64,000 nucleotides of DNA from UBA952 sp044361535 (GTDB taxonomy: Bacteria > Bacteroidota > Bacteroidia > Flavobacteriales_D > Crocinitomicaceae). The translations under genes were made by a program, and so were the position numbers. Shown in pieces: positions 43,024-52,800 of this stretch (positions are counted from its first letter, which is position 1; each line of letters starts with the position of its first letter). The notes under the pieces were generated by a model that was not told the origin of the DNA, did not search any database, and was given only the letters and a program-made list of their open reading frames with translations. The stretch is taken from assembly GCA_044361535.1 (NCBI GenBank), contig JBIKIQ010000003.1, positions 124,001-188,000 on the forward strand, in the 5' to 3' direction.

Positions 43024-44220
43024 ATGAAAAGTGATCAATACGTACATCCTGATTATTATGGAATGGATGATTTGTTATCGGAGGAGCATAAGTTAGTTAG
43101 AGATGCAGCCCGTGCTTGGGTGAAAAAAGAAGTATCTCCTATTATTGATGAGCACTACGAAAATGCAACTTTCCCTAATCACCTTTTGCCTGGTTTAGGT
43201 GAAATAGGTGCATTTGGACCTTATATTCCAGAAGAATATGGTGGTGCGGGCTTAGATCAAATTTCATATGGATTAATAATGCAAGAATTGGAGCGTTGTG
43301 ACTCTGGTTTGCGCTCTACGGCATCTGTTCAATCATCTTTAGTTATGTATCCAATCTGGAAATACGGATCTGAAGAGCATCGTCAGAAATTCTTGCCGAA
43401 ATTGGCAAGTGGTGAAATGATGGGATGTTTTGGATTGACAGAACCTGATCATGGTTCAAATCCGGGTGGAATGATTACTAATTTCAAAGATGCTGGTGAT
43501 CACGTAATATTGAACGGTGCTAAAATGTGGATATCAAATGCCCCATTTGCAGACGTTGCAGTTGTTTGGGCGAAGGATGAAAGCGGAAGAATTTACGGAA
43601 TTTTAGTAGAGCGAGGAATGGAAGGTTTCTCAACGCCAGAAATGCACGGTAAATTATCTTTGAGAGCTTCTTCAACAGGAGAATTAATTTTTGATAATGT
43701 GAAAGTACCAAAATCAAATATCCTACCCGGAAGATCTGGTTTAGGGGCTCCGTTGAGCTGTTTGGATTCTGCACGTTATGGTATTGCTTGGGGTGCATTA
43801 GGTGCAGCAATGGATTGTTATGATCAAGCTTTGAGATATTCCAAGGAAAGAACCCAATTTAATGTTCCAATTGGAGCGTTTCAGTTGATTCAAAAGAAAT
43901 TGGCTGAGATGATTACTGAAATTACAAAAGCCCAATTATTAACGTTCCGATTAGGTCAGTTGAGAAATGATGGACGAGCAACAAGCGCACAAATTTCTAT
44001 GGCAAAACGTAATAATGTTGAAATCGCATTAAACATTGCCAGAGAGGCACGTCAGATACATGGCGGAATGGGAATTACTAGTGAATATTCAATGATGCGC
44101 CACATGGCTAATTTGGAATCAGTTGTTACCTATGAAGGAACCCATGATATTCATTTGTTAATTACGGGAATGGATGTTACGGGAATTCCTTCATTCACGC
44201 GTGAAATGCCAAATCTCTAA
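43024..44220 (+). CDS. gcdH: Acyl-CoA dehydrogenase, glutaryl-CoA dehydrogenase type
   Basis: The 398-residue flavoprotein has the acyl-CoA dehydrogenase fold: an N-terminal helical domain, the FAD-contacting GCFGLTEPDHGSNPGG and MWISNAPFADVAVVWA blocks, and the C-terminal helices with RQIHGGMGIT. The catalytic base is E371 in VTYEGTHDIHLLITGMDVTG, where YEGTHDIH-L is typical of glutaryl-CoA dehydrogenase, which converts glutaryl-CoA to crotonyl-CoA in lysine/tryptophan breakdown. Family assignment is firm, and the glutaryl-CoA subtype is likely. It is a single gene with its own promoter, converging with the methyltransferase gene. Confidence 0.92.
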   Translation: MKSDQYVHPDYYGMDDLLSEEHKLVRDAARAWVKKEVSPIIDEHYENATFPNHLLPGLGEIGAFGPYIPEEYGGAGLDQISYGLIMQELERCDSGLRSTASVQSSLVMYPIWKYGSEEHRQKFLPKLASGEMMGCFGLTEPDHGSNPGGMITNFKDAGDHVILNGAKMWISNAPFADVAVVWAKDESGRIYGILVERGMEGFSTPEMHGKLSLRASSTGELIFDNVKVPKSNILPGRSGLGAPLSCLDSARYGIAWGALGAAMDCYDQALRYSKERTQFNVPIGAFQLIQKKLAEMITEITKAQLLTFRLGQLRNDGRATSAQISMAKRNNVEIALNIAREARQIHGGMGITSEYSMMRHMANLESVVTYEGTHDIHLLITGMDVTGIPSFTREMPNL

Positions 44221-44230
44221 GAAATTTTTG

Positions 44231-44872
44231 TTAGATTTTTCTGGATACGTACAATCCATCTCGAACCGGAAGTAAAATAGATTTTAGTTTTGGATGTGAT
44301 TGAACATAATCATTATATTCATCAATTAACTGGGTATCTAAATCCATGTTCTCTTTTGGATGTGTTACTTTTCCAGACCAAAGTACGTTGTCTGTTATGA
44401 TATAGCCACCAGAATTGACTTTATCAATTACCAGATCAAGGTAATTTTTATAATTACGCTTATCAGCATCAATAAATACAAGATCAAATGATTGATTTAA
44501 TGTTGGAATAATTTCCAATGCATTTCCGGTAATTTGAATAATTTTATCCGTTAAATCAGCTTTACAAATGAATGAATCAATCATTTTTTCAAGTTCTGTA
44601 TTTGTGTCAATTGTAGTTAGTATTCCATTTTCTGGAAGCCCTTCGGCCATAGCAATTGCTGAATAACCTGTATATGTTCCAATTTCTAATACTGATTTGG
44701 GCTGAATCATTTCAACCATAAATTTGAGAAGTTGACCCTGAAAATGGCCACTTAACATTCTAGGTTGCATTACCTTTAAATGTGTTTCTCGATTGATTTG
44801 ATAAAGGATTTCAGATTCTTTTGGCGTATGTTTTAATACGTATTCATCAAGATTTTTTGGTAGAAATTCCAT
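44231..44872 (-). CDS. SAM-dependent O-methyltransferase
   Basis: The 213-residue enzyme belongs to the catechol/caffeoyl-CoA O-methyltransferase-like family. It shows the SAM-binding loop SVLEIGTYTGYSAIAMAEGLP, the acidic TIDTNTELEKM, the catalytic metal-site block LVFIDADKRNYKNYLDLV and IITDNVLWSGKV. I take the ATG at 44870-44872, two bases after the stop of the upstream lipoprotein gene; a longer in-frame start overlaps that gene and lacks family similarity. The acceptor is unknown. Confidence 0.93.
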   Translation of the reverse strand: MEFLPKNLDEYVLKHTPKESEILYQINRETHLKVMQPRMLSGHFQGQLLKFMVEMIQPKSVLEIGTYTGYSAIAMAEGLPENGILTTIDTNTELEKMIDSFICKADLTDKIIQITGNALEIIPTLNQSFDLVFIDADKRNYKNYLDLVIDKVNSGGYIITDNVLWSGKVTHPKENMDLDTQLIDEYNDYVQSHPKLKSILLPVRDGLYVSRKI

Positions 44873-44873
44873 G

Positions 44874-45359
44874 TTATTGAACTTTTGGGCCAATATAATC
44901 AAAACAAGGGCTGAATCCAACAAAGCATTTGCCTTTTAATTCTATATGAATGGAGCCTGAATTCTTGGATTCAAATGAATAATCAGGCTGCGATCTCCAA
45001 CTATCTAAGCATTTTTCACCATTAAATCTATAAAAGTCTGAATCAACTAATTTAAAGTGTGTAATTAACTCTTTATTTGACCAGAACTTTTCTGCTATAT
45101 AAATATCATAGGTTCCGGAGTTCAATGTGCCTGTCCATGTACCTGATGTATCTGTAACAATCCATTTTTCAATTTTCTTTTCGCCCTTTTTGGTTATTGC
45201 AAATTTTGCTTTTGCAGCCATAATTACCGTTCCACGAGCCATTTCAGGGGTTGGCTTAGCACCTCCACAATAGGGAATGTGCTTAATGAATACAAGGGTT
45301 TGCTTTTGTGCCGAACAAGAGAATAAAAAAAGAACACTAACTATCCAAATCGCTTTCAT
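44874..45359 (-). CDS. Predicted lipoprotein, unknown
   Basis: This 161-residue product starts with a lipoprotein signal (IWIVSVLFLFSC, modified cysteine at about residue 15). The mature part is a small beta-rich domain, with WTGTLNSGTYDIYI in the middle resembling a carboxypeptidase-regulatory-like or Ig-like fold. Four further cysteines occur (YCGG, KCLDSW, KCFVGFSPC). I do not recognise the family. It precedes the methyltransferase gene by 1 base and may be co-transcribed with it. Confidence 0.72.
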   Translation of the reverse strand: MKAIWIVSVLFLFSCSAQKQTLVFIKHIPYCGGAKPTPEMARGTVIMAAKAKFAITKKGEKKIEKWIVTDTSGTWTGTLNSGTYDIYIAEKFWSNKELITHFKLVDSDFYRFNGEKCLDSWRSQPDYSFESKNSGSIHIELKGKCFVGFSPCFDYIGPKVQ

Positions 45360-45432
45360 ATTTTATGATTTTTACGAATATACAATTTTCTTTCTAGCAA
45401 ATAGTTTGCCTTTATTCATTGAAAATTTAGGT

Positions 45433-45463
45433 CAAAGAAAAAGCTGCCCTTTTGGACAGCTTT
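45433..45463 (-). terminator. Rho-independent terminator after hppA
   Basis: On the minus strand AAAGCTG pairs with CAGCTTT, with an inner CC/GG pair interrupted by one unpaired A, around a short T-rich loop. A T-rich tract follows. It lies 20 bases after the hppA stop. Confidence 0.78.
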
Positions 45464-45483
45464 CTAACTTCTATTTAATCTAT

Positions 45484-47994
45484 TTAATGATGTCCCTTGT
45501 CTTTAGAACAACATTCTTTTTTATCAGATTTACCGTCTCCACCAATCCATTTTCCATTAGCATCATAGTGCGACATGCATACTTCTTTTTCTGCTTTTGA
45601 ACACCCCATCTCATCACACATCTTAGCGCATTCTTCTTTTGTCATTTTAGCACATTTAGACATGTCACATTTCATTTTCATATCCTTGTTACATGCTTGG
45701 CCTTCACTTTTTTTACAACAAGCTTTATCTTTTCCGTGGCATGCTTCCATTTTTGTACCATGTGCAGGACCTGCTTTTTTCTCTCCACCGTGACCATTAC
45801 CTAAAATAGGAGCAATTACTAAACCTATTAAACAAGTTAATTTAATTAAGATGTTCATTGATGGACCTGATGTATCTTTAAATGGATCACCAACTGTGTC
45901 TCCTGTAACCGCAGCTTTATGAGCATCCGAACCTTTGAATGTCATTTCACCATTAATTTCTACCCCTGCTTCAAATGATTTTTTAGCATTATCCCAAGCT
46001 CCACCTGCATTGTTTTGAAAAACAGCCCAAAGTACACCCGAAACAGTTACTCCCGCCATATATCCACCTAGCATTTCTGCTATTAATTGATTGTCATACC
46101 CTAATAACATTGGAAATGTTGCAATAACAATTGGAAAACCAATGGTTAAAATACCAGGTAACATCATTTCACGAAGTGCTGCTTTTGTTGAAATCTCAAC
46201 ACATTTTCCGTACTCTGGCTTACCTGTTCCTTCCATGATACCTGGGATCTCTTTGAATTGACGACGAACCTCGTACACCATGTCCATTGCCGCTTTACCT
46301 ACAGAGTTCATCGCTAAAGCAGAAAATACAACAGGAATCATTCCACCCACAAATAACATGGCTAAAACGGGTGCTTTAAAAATATTGATACCGTCAATTC
46401 CTGTGAATGTTACGTATGCAGCGAATAAGGCTAATGAAGTTAGAGCAGCTGAAGCGATAGCAAAACCTTTACCAGTTGCAGCAGTTGTATTACCTACGGA
46501 GTCTAAAATATCGGTGCGTTGACGAACTTCTTTAGGTAATTCACTCATTTCTGCAATACCACCTGCATTATCTGAAATAGGACCGAAAGCATCAATTGCC
46601 AATTGCATAGCAGTTGTAGCCATCATTGCAGAAGCTGCTAAAGCCACGCCATAGAATCCAGCTAATGCGTATGAACCCCAAATTGCACCTGCAAATAATA
46701 ATACTGTTGGGAACGTTGAAATCATACCTGTAGCCAAACCTGCAATTACATTTGTTCCAGCTCCTGTAGCAGATTTTTGAACTATTTTCAAAACGGGCTT
46801 CGTTCCTAAACCCGTATAATATTCAGTTACAGAAGAAATAACCCCACCAACAACCAATCCTACAATAGCAGCAAAGAAAACACGTAAAGAAGATATTTCT
46901 TTAATTCCTTCTCCAAAGAAATTCATTTTCATAGTAGCTGGTAACATCCATGTCACCAAACCATAACAAGCGATAGCCGTTAATCCAATAGAAACCCAGT
47001 TACCTAAATTTAAAGCTCCTTGAACTTGTTTTTCTTTAGCGTCGTTACTTGAGATTTTAACAAGCATTGTTCCTATAATGGAGAATAATATACCAAATCC
47101 AGCAATAGCCATTGGCAGTAAAATTGGACCTATTCCACCAAAACCTTCCTTAACTATGTCGCCGTTCATGTCACCAATAACATAGTTACCAAGAACCATA
47201 GCAGCTAAAACAGTTGCAACATAAGAACCAAATAAGTCTGCTCCCATTCCAGCAACATCACCTACATTATCACCTACATTATCCGCAATCGTAGCAGGAT
47301 TTCTTGGATCATCTTCTGGAATTCCTGCCTCTACTTTACCAACTAAGTCAGCACCCACATCGGCAGCTTTTGTATAAATCCCACCCCCAACGCGTGCAAA
47401 CAAAGCAATAGATTCTGCTCCTAATGAGAAACCTGCTAAAGTTTCAAGAACAACAGTCATAAGTTCAGAAGGAGTTTTCATTTCTCCGCCAAACATGGCA
47501 GATTGCCAAACACCTCCCATGAAGTAATAAAAGAAGAAAATAAAGAATGCAGTTAAACCAAGCACTGCTAATCCAGCAACTCCAAGTCCCATAACAGTTC
47601 CACCGCCAAAAGATACTTTCAATGCTTGTGGCAGGCTTGTTCGAGCAGCTTGCGTAGTGCGAACATTGGTTTTGGTAGCGATTTTCATCCCCATATTTCC
47701 AGCTAATGCAGAAAAGAATGCTCCGAATATAAAAGCCACTACTATTAAAATGTGAGTGGTAGGAACAACAAAGGAGATTCCAGCTAATACCACACTTGAT
47801 ATTAAAACAAAAATGGTTAATAATTTATACTCTGCCTTTAAAAATGCAAGGGCTCCTTCATAGATGTAATCTGAAATCTCTTTCATTTTTCCATCTCCTG
47901 CATCTTGTTTTAACACCCAAGATCTTTTCATTGCCATAAAAAGCAATCCTATAATTGCCATTACAATAGGCACATAAATCATCATTGACTCCAT
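45484..47994 (-). CDS. hppA: Ion-pumping membrane pyrophosphatase with Cys/Met/His-rich C-terminal tail
   Basis: This 836-residue pump hydrolyses pyrophosphate and exports H+ or Na+. The 16-helix core has the catalytic loops VGGGIYTKAADVGADLVGK, DDPRNPATIADNVGDNVGDVAG and, near the end, KAAVTGDTVGDPFKDTSGPSMN. The motif GNTTAATGKG (Ala after TT) is that of the potassium-dependent class. DLFGSY has Gly where sodium pumps usually carry Glu, so a proton pump is likelier, though this is uncertain. The tail, residues 732-836, is extra: 12 cysteines, 8 methionines and 6 histidines in 105 residues. In known structures the C-terminus faces away from the cytoplasm, so the tail should be periplasmic. 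Confidence 0.95.
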   Translation of the reverse strand: MESMMIYVPIVMAIIGLLFMAMKRSWVLKQDAGDGKMKEISDYIYEGALAFLKAEYKLLTIFVLISSVVLAGISFVVPTTHILIVVAFIFGAFFSALAGNMGMKIATKTNVRTTQAARTSLPQALKVSFGGGTVMGLGVAGLAVLGLTAFFIFFFYYFMGGVWQSAMFGGEMKTPSELMTVVLETLAGFSLGAESIALFARVGGGIYTKAADVGADLVGKVEAGIPEDDPRNPATIADNVGDNVGDVAGMGADLFGSYVATVLAAMVLGNYVIGDMNGDIVKEGFGGIGPILLPMAIAGFGILFSIIGTMLVKISSNDAKEKQVQGALNLGNWVSIGLTAIACYGLVTWMLPATMKMNFFGEGIKEISSLRVFFAAIVGLVVGGVISSVTEYYTGLGTKPVLKIVQKSATGAGTNVIAGLATGMISTFPTVLLFAGAIWGSYALAGFYGVALAASAMMATTAMQLAIDAFGPISDNAGGIAEMSELPKEVRQRTDILDSVGNTTAATGKGFAIASAALTSLALFAAYVTFTGIDGINIFKAPVLAMLFVGGMIPVVFSALAMNSVGKAAMDMVYEVRRQFKEIPGIMEGTGKPEYGKCVEISTKAALREMMLPGILTIGFPIVIATFPMLLGYDNQLIAEMLGGYMAGVTVSGVLWAVFQNNAGGAWDNAKKSFEAGVEINGEMTFKGSDAHKAAVTGDTVGDPFKDTSGPSMNILIKLTCLIGLVIAPILGNGHGGEKKAGPAHGTKMEACHGKDKACCKKSEGQACNKDMKMKCDMSKCAKMTKEECAKMCDEMGCSKAEKEVCMSHYDANGKWIGGDGKSDKKECCSKDKGHH

Positions 47995-48032
47995 ACTTAA
48001 TTTTAAATTTGATTAAATTTATTTCGCGGGCG

Positions 48033-48064
48033 CAAAATTACAATTTTCTACCCAAGTGTGCAAA
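48033..48064 (-). promoter_or_regulatory. Bacteroidota-type promoter for hppA
   Basis: On the minus strand TTTG (48061-48064), a 20-base spacer and TAATTTTG (48033-48040) match the consensus exactly. The hppA ATG is 38 bases further. Confidence 0.7.
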
Positions 48065-48102
48065 TACGAATGAGTTATTTTAATGTTACATTGATTTAAT
48101 AT

Positions 48103-48936
48103 TTATTGAACAATGCGCTTGATACATTTTAAATAATGTGTGTAAGACTGATTTTCGTCAACCCAAATCCCAGTAGCATCCAATTTATTGATTTTAACTT
48201 TTTTAGAAGCATGAATAATTTTATTCCCTTCGATAATAATCCCTACATGTACAATCTTACCATTTTCATGAAAAAAAGCTAAATCACCAACTTTAGCATT
48301 AGTTAATTCAATATCATTACCCAGCTTGACTTGTTGTCCCGAATCACGAGGTAAATTTATACCAAATGTTTTGTAGACTGTTTGAACAAATCCTGAACAG
48401 TCATACCCAAAAGCATTTTTTCCTCCCCATAAATAAGGGATATTGAGGCATAGTTTAGATCTATAAAGTAATTTCTCAGAACTAAATTCTTGTGGAATTT
48501 CAGTAATATTCCCCTTAAATGTTGCCTTGACACCATCTATTTTTAGAATGCCATTTTCATAATAGGGTAGTGTACTCCCCAAGGAAATTTCAAATGTTTT
48601 TCCTTCTAACTCAATGGTGCCTTTAAGGTCTGCGCAAATTGGAAAGGAGCGTGTTTTCATTTCCATGAATATTTGCTCACTTAGAGACCTATGATTTGTA
48701 CTTGCAATCCAACCTTGATAATTGTCAAATTGATTTTCAATAAATAACCATTTTTTGTCTTTTGATTTTGTGATTATGGTATATGTGTCTCCAAAAATTA
48801 ATTGGGTAACTTGTTCACTGGTTTTGTTTGCATACTTATGAACGCTAATACTATTCTTAACGCAGATTCCGTATTCAGCTGAATAAACTAAATTCAGCAT
48901 CAGGGATATATAAATCGTTAAAATATATCTCATCAT
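48103..48936 (-). CDS. NlpC/P60-family cysteine peptidase with SH3-like domains
   Basis: The 277-residue protein has a signal peptide (ILTIYISLMLNLVYSA), an SH3-like region (about 22-150, with GDTYTIITKSKDKKWLFIENQ) and a C-terminal NlpC/P60 domain. The catalytic cysteine is C180 in FGYDCSGFVQTVYK, the histidine is in KIVHVGIIIEGNKIIHAS, and PRDSGQQ is typical. It would cut peptide crosslinks or stems in peptidoglycan. It begins 8 bases after lipA and is probably transcribed with it. The cellular link between the two is not obvious. Confidence 0.92.
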   Translation of the reverse strand: MMRYILTIYISLMLNLVYSAEYGICVKNSISVHKYANKTSEQVTQLIFGDTYTIITKSKDKKWLFIENQFDNYQGWIASTNHRSLSEQIFMEMKTRSFPICADLKGTIELEGKTFEISLGSTLPYYENGILKIDGVKATFKGNITEIPQEFSSEKLLYRSKLCLNIPYLWGGKNAFGYDCSGFVQTVYKTFGINLPRDSGQQVKLGNDIELTNAKVGDLAFFHENGKIVHVGIIIEGNKIIHASKKVKINKLDATGIWVDENQSYTHYLKCIKRIVQ

Positions 48937-48944
48937 CAGTAGTT

Positions 48945-49826
48945 TTAGAAAATATGCTTTTCAGCGTGATAAGAAGAACGTACCAATGGCCCACTTTCTA
49001 CATATCTAAATCCCATTTCTCTGCCCAATTGACCGTATTTATCAAATCTTTCAGGAGTAATAAATTCTTGAATCGGTAAATGTTTTGGTGTGGGCTGTAA
49101 ATACTGCCCTAATGTTAGTATATCTACCCCAACACTTCTCAAGTCAGTCATTGTCTCTATTATCTCCTCATCTGTTTCACCAAGCCCCAACATTACGCCT
49201 GATTTTGTGCGCATTCCTCCCTTTTTCAATCTGAATAGTACTTCTAAACTGCGATCATATTTTGCTTGAATACGAACTTGTTTAGTCAATCGTCTAACTG
49301 TTTCCAAATTATGAGAAACAATTTCAGGTGCAACATCAATTATTAATTGTAGATTTTCCCATTTACCAGCAAAGTCAGGAATTAATGTTTCTAAGGTTGT
49401 TCCGGGTGATTGATGTCGAATTGCTCGCACGGTTTGAGCCCAAATTTCAGCTCCACCATCTTTCAAGTCATCACGATCAACAGAAGTAATTACAGCATGT
49501 TTTACCCCCATTAATTTTACGCTATTTGCTACTCTTCCAGGTTCAAATTCGTCTGCGGGTTCTGGTCTTCCTGTTTGAACGGCACAAAACCCACATGAAC
49601 GAGTACAAATATTTCCAAGAATCATAAAAGTTGCAGTGCCTTCTCCCCAACATTCGCCCATGTTAGGGCAACTGCCACTTTCACATATAGTATGTAACTT
49701 GTGTTGATCCACCAAGGAGCGAACTTTTTTGTAGTTTTCGCCTATCGGTAATTTTACACGAAGCCATTTCGGCTTTTTAGACCTAGTTAGCGTATCATTT
49801 GTAGATGTAGAGTTCTCGTTGTTCAT
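48945..49826 (-). CDS. lipA: Lipoyl synthase
   Basis: LipA inserts two sulfurs into protein-bound octanoyl groups by radical SAM chemistry. The 293 residues hold the auxiliary-cluster cysteines C48, C53 and C59 (CESGSCPNMGEC) and the radical SAM cysteines C74, C78 and C81 (CTRSCGFC). Other blocks are VITSVDRDDLKDGG, HNLETV and LTLGQYLQPTPKHLP. The C-terminal RSSYHAE contains the conserved serine that ligates the auxiliary cluster. It supplies lipoate for enzymes such as the glycine cleavage H protein, partner of the GcvP encoded in this window. Confidence 0.97.
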   Translation of the reverse strand: MNNENSTSTNDTLTRSKKPKWLRVKLPIGENYKKVRSLVDQHKLHTICESGSCPNMGECWGEGTATFMILGNICTRSCGFCAVQTGRPEPADEFEPGRVANSVKLMGVKHAVITSVDRDDLKDGGAEIWAQTVRAIRHQSPGTTLETLIPDFAGKWENLQLIIDVAPEIVSHNLETVRRLTKQVRIQAKYDRSLEVLFRLKKGGMRTKSGVMLGLGETDEEIIETMTDLRSVGVDILTLGQYLQPTPKHLPIQEFITPERFDKYGQLGREMGFRYVESGPLVRSSYHAEKHIF

Positions 49827-49847
49827 AGGTTAATATCGTATAAACAA

Positions 49848-49855
49848 CAAAAATA
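49848..49855 (-). promoter_or_regulatory. Putative -7 box upstream of lipA
   Basis: TATTTTTG on the minus strand matches TAnnTTTG, 21 bases before the lipA ATG. No TTG occurs at the right distance. Confidence 0.35.
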
Positions 49856-49870
49856 CTGCATTTGTAAAAA

Positions 49871-52800
49871 TTAATTCTTTATTATTCGATATACCTGACT
49901 ATTTTCTTTCGAATTAATATGAAGCATGTACATTCCCGGCAAAATTCCTAATGTTCCAATTATGTATTTTCCATTTTCAATAGAAATTTCGTTTTCGGCA
50001 AGAACAATTTTTCCATTGATATCATAAAGAATATAATCAATTTCAGTAGCGTTCATTCCAAAGTCTAACGTTAATTCATTAGAAGTCGGATTTGGATAAA
50101 TTAACAAGGATGCTTGCAATTCCCCTAAGCTAGCTAAATAATCACAACTAGCATCAACAATTACTAGAATATTAGATGTATCTGCCGGACATATACCATT
50201 AGAAACAATGTAATCGTAGTTAAATTGACCAGGAAAATTACCCGCTGTATCAATGTTAGTGGCTAAGGATTGGTTTTGTGGATTATACCAAGTACCACCT
50301 AAATCTACATTACCTGTTAATCCACTAAGTAAAGAAAAAGGTTCATTTTTACAAACCGTTATTGATCCATCATTACCTGCACTTGAAGGACTGAATACTT
50401 TAACAGTTGCACCAATAGCATCGCTCGCACATCCATCTGTTAGCGTATAAGTAAAGTTAAATACAACGCTTGCCAATCCCGCGGTAATGAATAGACTATC
50501 TTGAAGACCTAGAGTTGGTATTTGTTGTGTCCATACTCCACCTGCATCATATCCGTTAATTCCATTGAATAAATTCACTGTATCTCCGTAACATACATCA
50601 AGTTGAGTACCTGTTAATCCTGCATCAAGGATGATTTCCGATAATGATATTGAATAATTACCTGGAGTTGAGGTAAATGCATCAAATAAAACAAAATAGG
50701 TATTACCTGGTATTAAATTACATATAGTGAAGTTTGGCGCAACGCTGTTTCCATCTACCTCATTATCATTTGCACCAACTAATTGATTTGAATTTAATGT
50801 TTGACAGTTACTATTATTATATACAGCAATTTGACCGTTGTAATTAATGTCAGTACAATTTACACGAACATCTCCTGAAGCGGGTGCCGTAAACTTAAAC
50901 CAAGTTGTTAAGTTTAGAGTTGAATTAATCCATCCATCAGTTGTATTCGCACCTGTAGCTGGTGGTACAATTCCCAGGTCATTTGGATCTATCGTAGCTC
51001 CTGCATTATTAAAAATATAGTTTTGACCATTAACGGGGATAGTTTCTGCACCGCAAACATCGTTATTGGTAAGTGGCATTACAACAGAAATCGGCCCAAC
51101 AAATTGTGATGTATCTGTTCCACATACAGCTTGAACATAAACATCATAAACTCCACCAGCCATAAAATTAGCATTGAATAATGTATCGCTGAAATTATTG
51201 TCTAATTGCTCTGTTGTACCGTTACTATATAAATCAAATTCTGTTTGGCCATATTGAATATTAAATGATGTTATAGGAAATTGTGGTGCTGATAGTGCCC
51301 AGTTCCAATTAGTAATAATTGAATCAACTGTTGATGTAGCAACTATACCTGTAGGATTTGAACAAAATGGTGGTGTAAAGAACGTACCGATTAGTGCGTC
51401 GCTCTGTATACCAAGACTACAATCAGAATAAATATAAACATCATAACTTGTTAATTGCGTTAAATTACTAACTAATAAAGAAGGTGTTGTTGATGTAACA
51501 GTAGTACCAGATGTCGTCGGATCAAATCCTTGTGGTCCGTAAATAATTGTCCAATTTGTTTCGTTTGCAATACTAGGAGTCCATGAAAAATTGGCTGCAA
51601 TTGGACCTGTAAAAAGCATAGTGAAATTTTTAGGTTTCGGACAGTCAGTATAGCTAAAATGTACACAAGAGTTGTTTTGAAGATATGTTGTATTGTTAAG
51701 AGATATATCAATATTTTGAATAGCACCTCTAATTCCAATTTCTGCATCAGCACCGTTATCCCATACAGCATTGGACATTTGAACATCTTCATAAACAAAA
51801 TAGATTTCCATAGATGCTTCTTCAATTATTAATTGGAAAGTAGCGCCATCCGTTGAAACTCCGCCAAAATGAGGTACATCTACCCATGATACGATGAATT
51901 TTCTATTTGGAGCATTTCCAATAGCTTCATAATAAACTCCTCCACCTGCATTAGCTGTATTTAAATCTTGCACAAATGGATATAATCCATTTCCTGCAAC
52001 CATGTTATATCCAACATTAGCAGTAGTTGAGCCAAATACAATACCTCCATTATTTCCAATTGTACATGTAGTATATAGTGCCCCTTGGTATAAAACAGGG
52101 AAAGGTAAGGTAATACCAAATTCAGAATCATCTGTTGTATTTACCGCGGTTCCGGTTGAAGAAATATCAATGAACCCAGTTGTAGGACAATCAGAATCCC
52201 AATCCATGTATTGTCCCTGATCGAAGGTATTCCAAGAGATAGTACCTGCCCAATAAGAACTATCACCAGGTGTACATATTCCTCGAACATAAGCTTGATA
52301 GAAAGAGTTAGATGTTAATCCTGTTATTGTGGTTGGATTAGTAGATGTTGTGATAAATGTTCCTGTTCCTGGAGTAAATCCAGCTGGACCGTATTCGATT
52401 TGCCATTCAGTTTCAGTCCCTCCTGCATTCCATTGAACAGTTGCGCTTGTTAAGTCTGCTGTTACTAATGATAAATTGGTTGGTTGAGGACATGTTGGAG
52501 GTGGAACAATATTTACTAAATAATCTTCTGTTTCTCCCCATGTATAGGTTCCACATGCATTAACTCCAGTAGCAACTGTTGTTTCAACATTCACGATTCT
52601 CATCCTTGTAAGTCCAGGAGTAGCATTTGCTGGAATTAAAATGGATGACGATATAGTATTTGGTCCTGTTACGAAGTTGGGGGAAACATAAATTTCTTCT
52701 CCCAGATCTGTGAATTGACCATTTTGATTAAAATCGATAAAGGCTTTAGTCATATTTCCAAAATTCCCACCACATGTTCCAATTTGAATTCCTAATGTAT

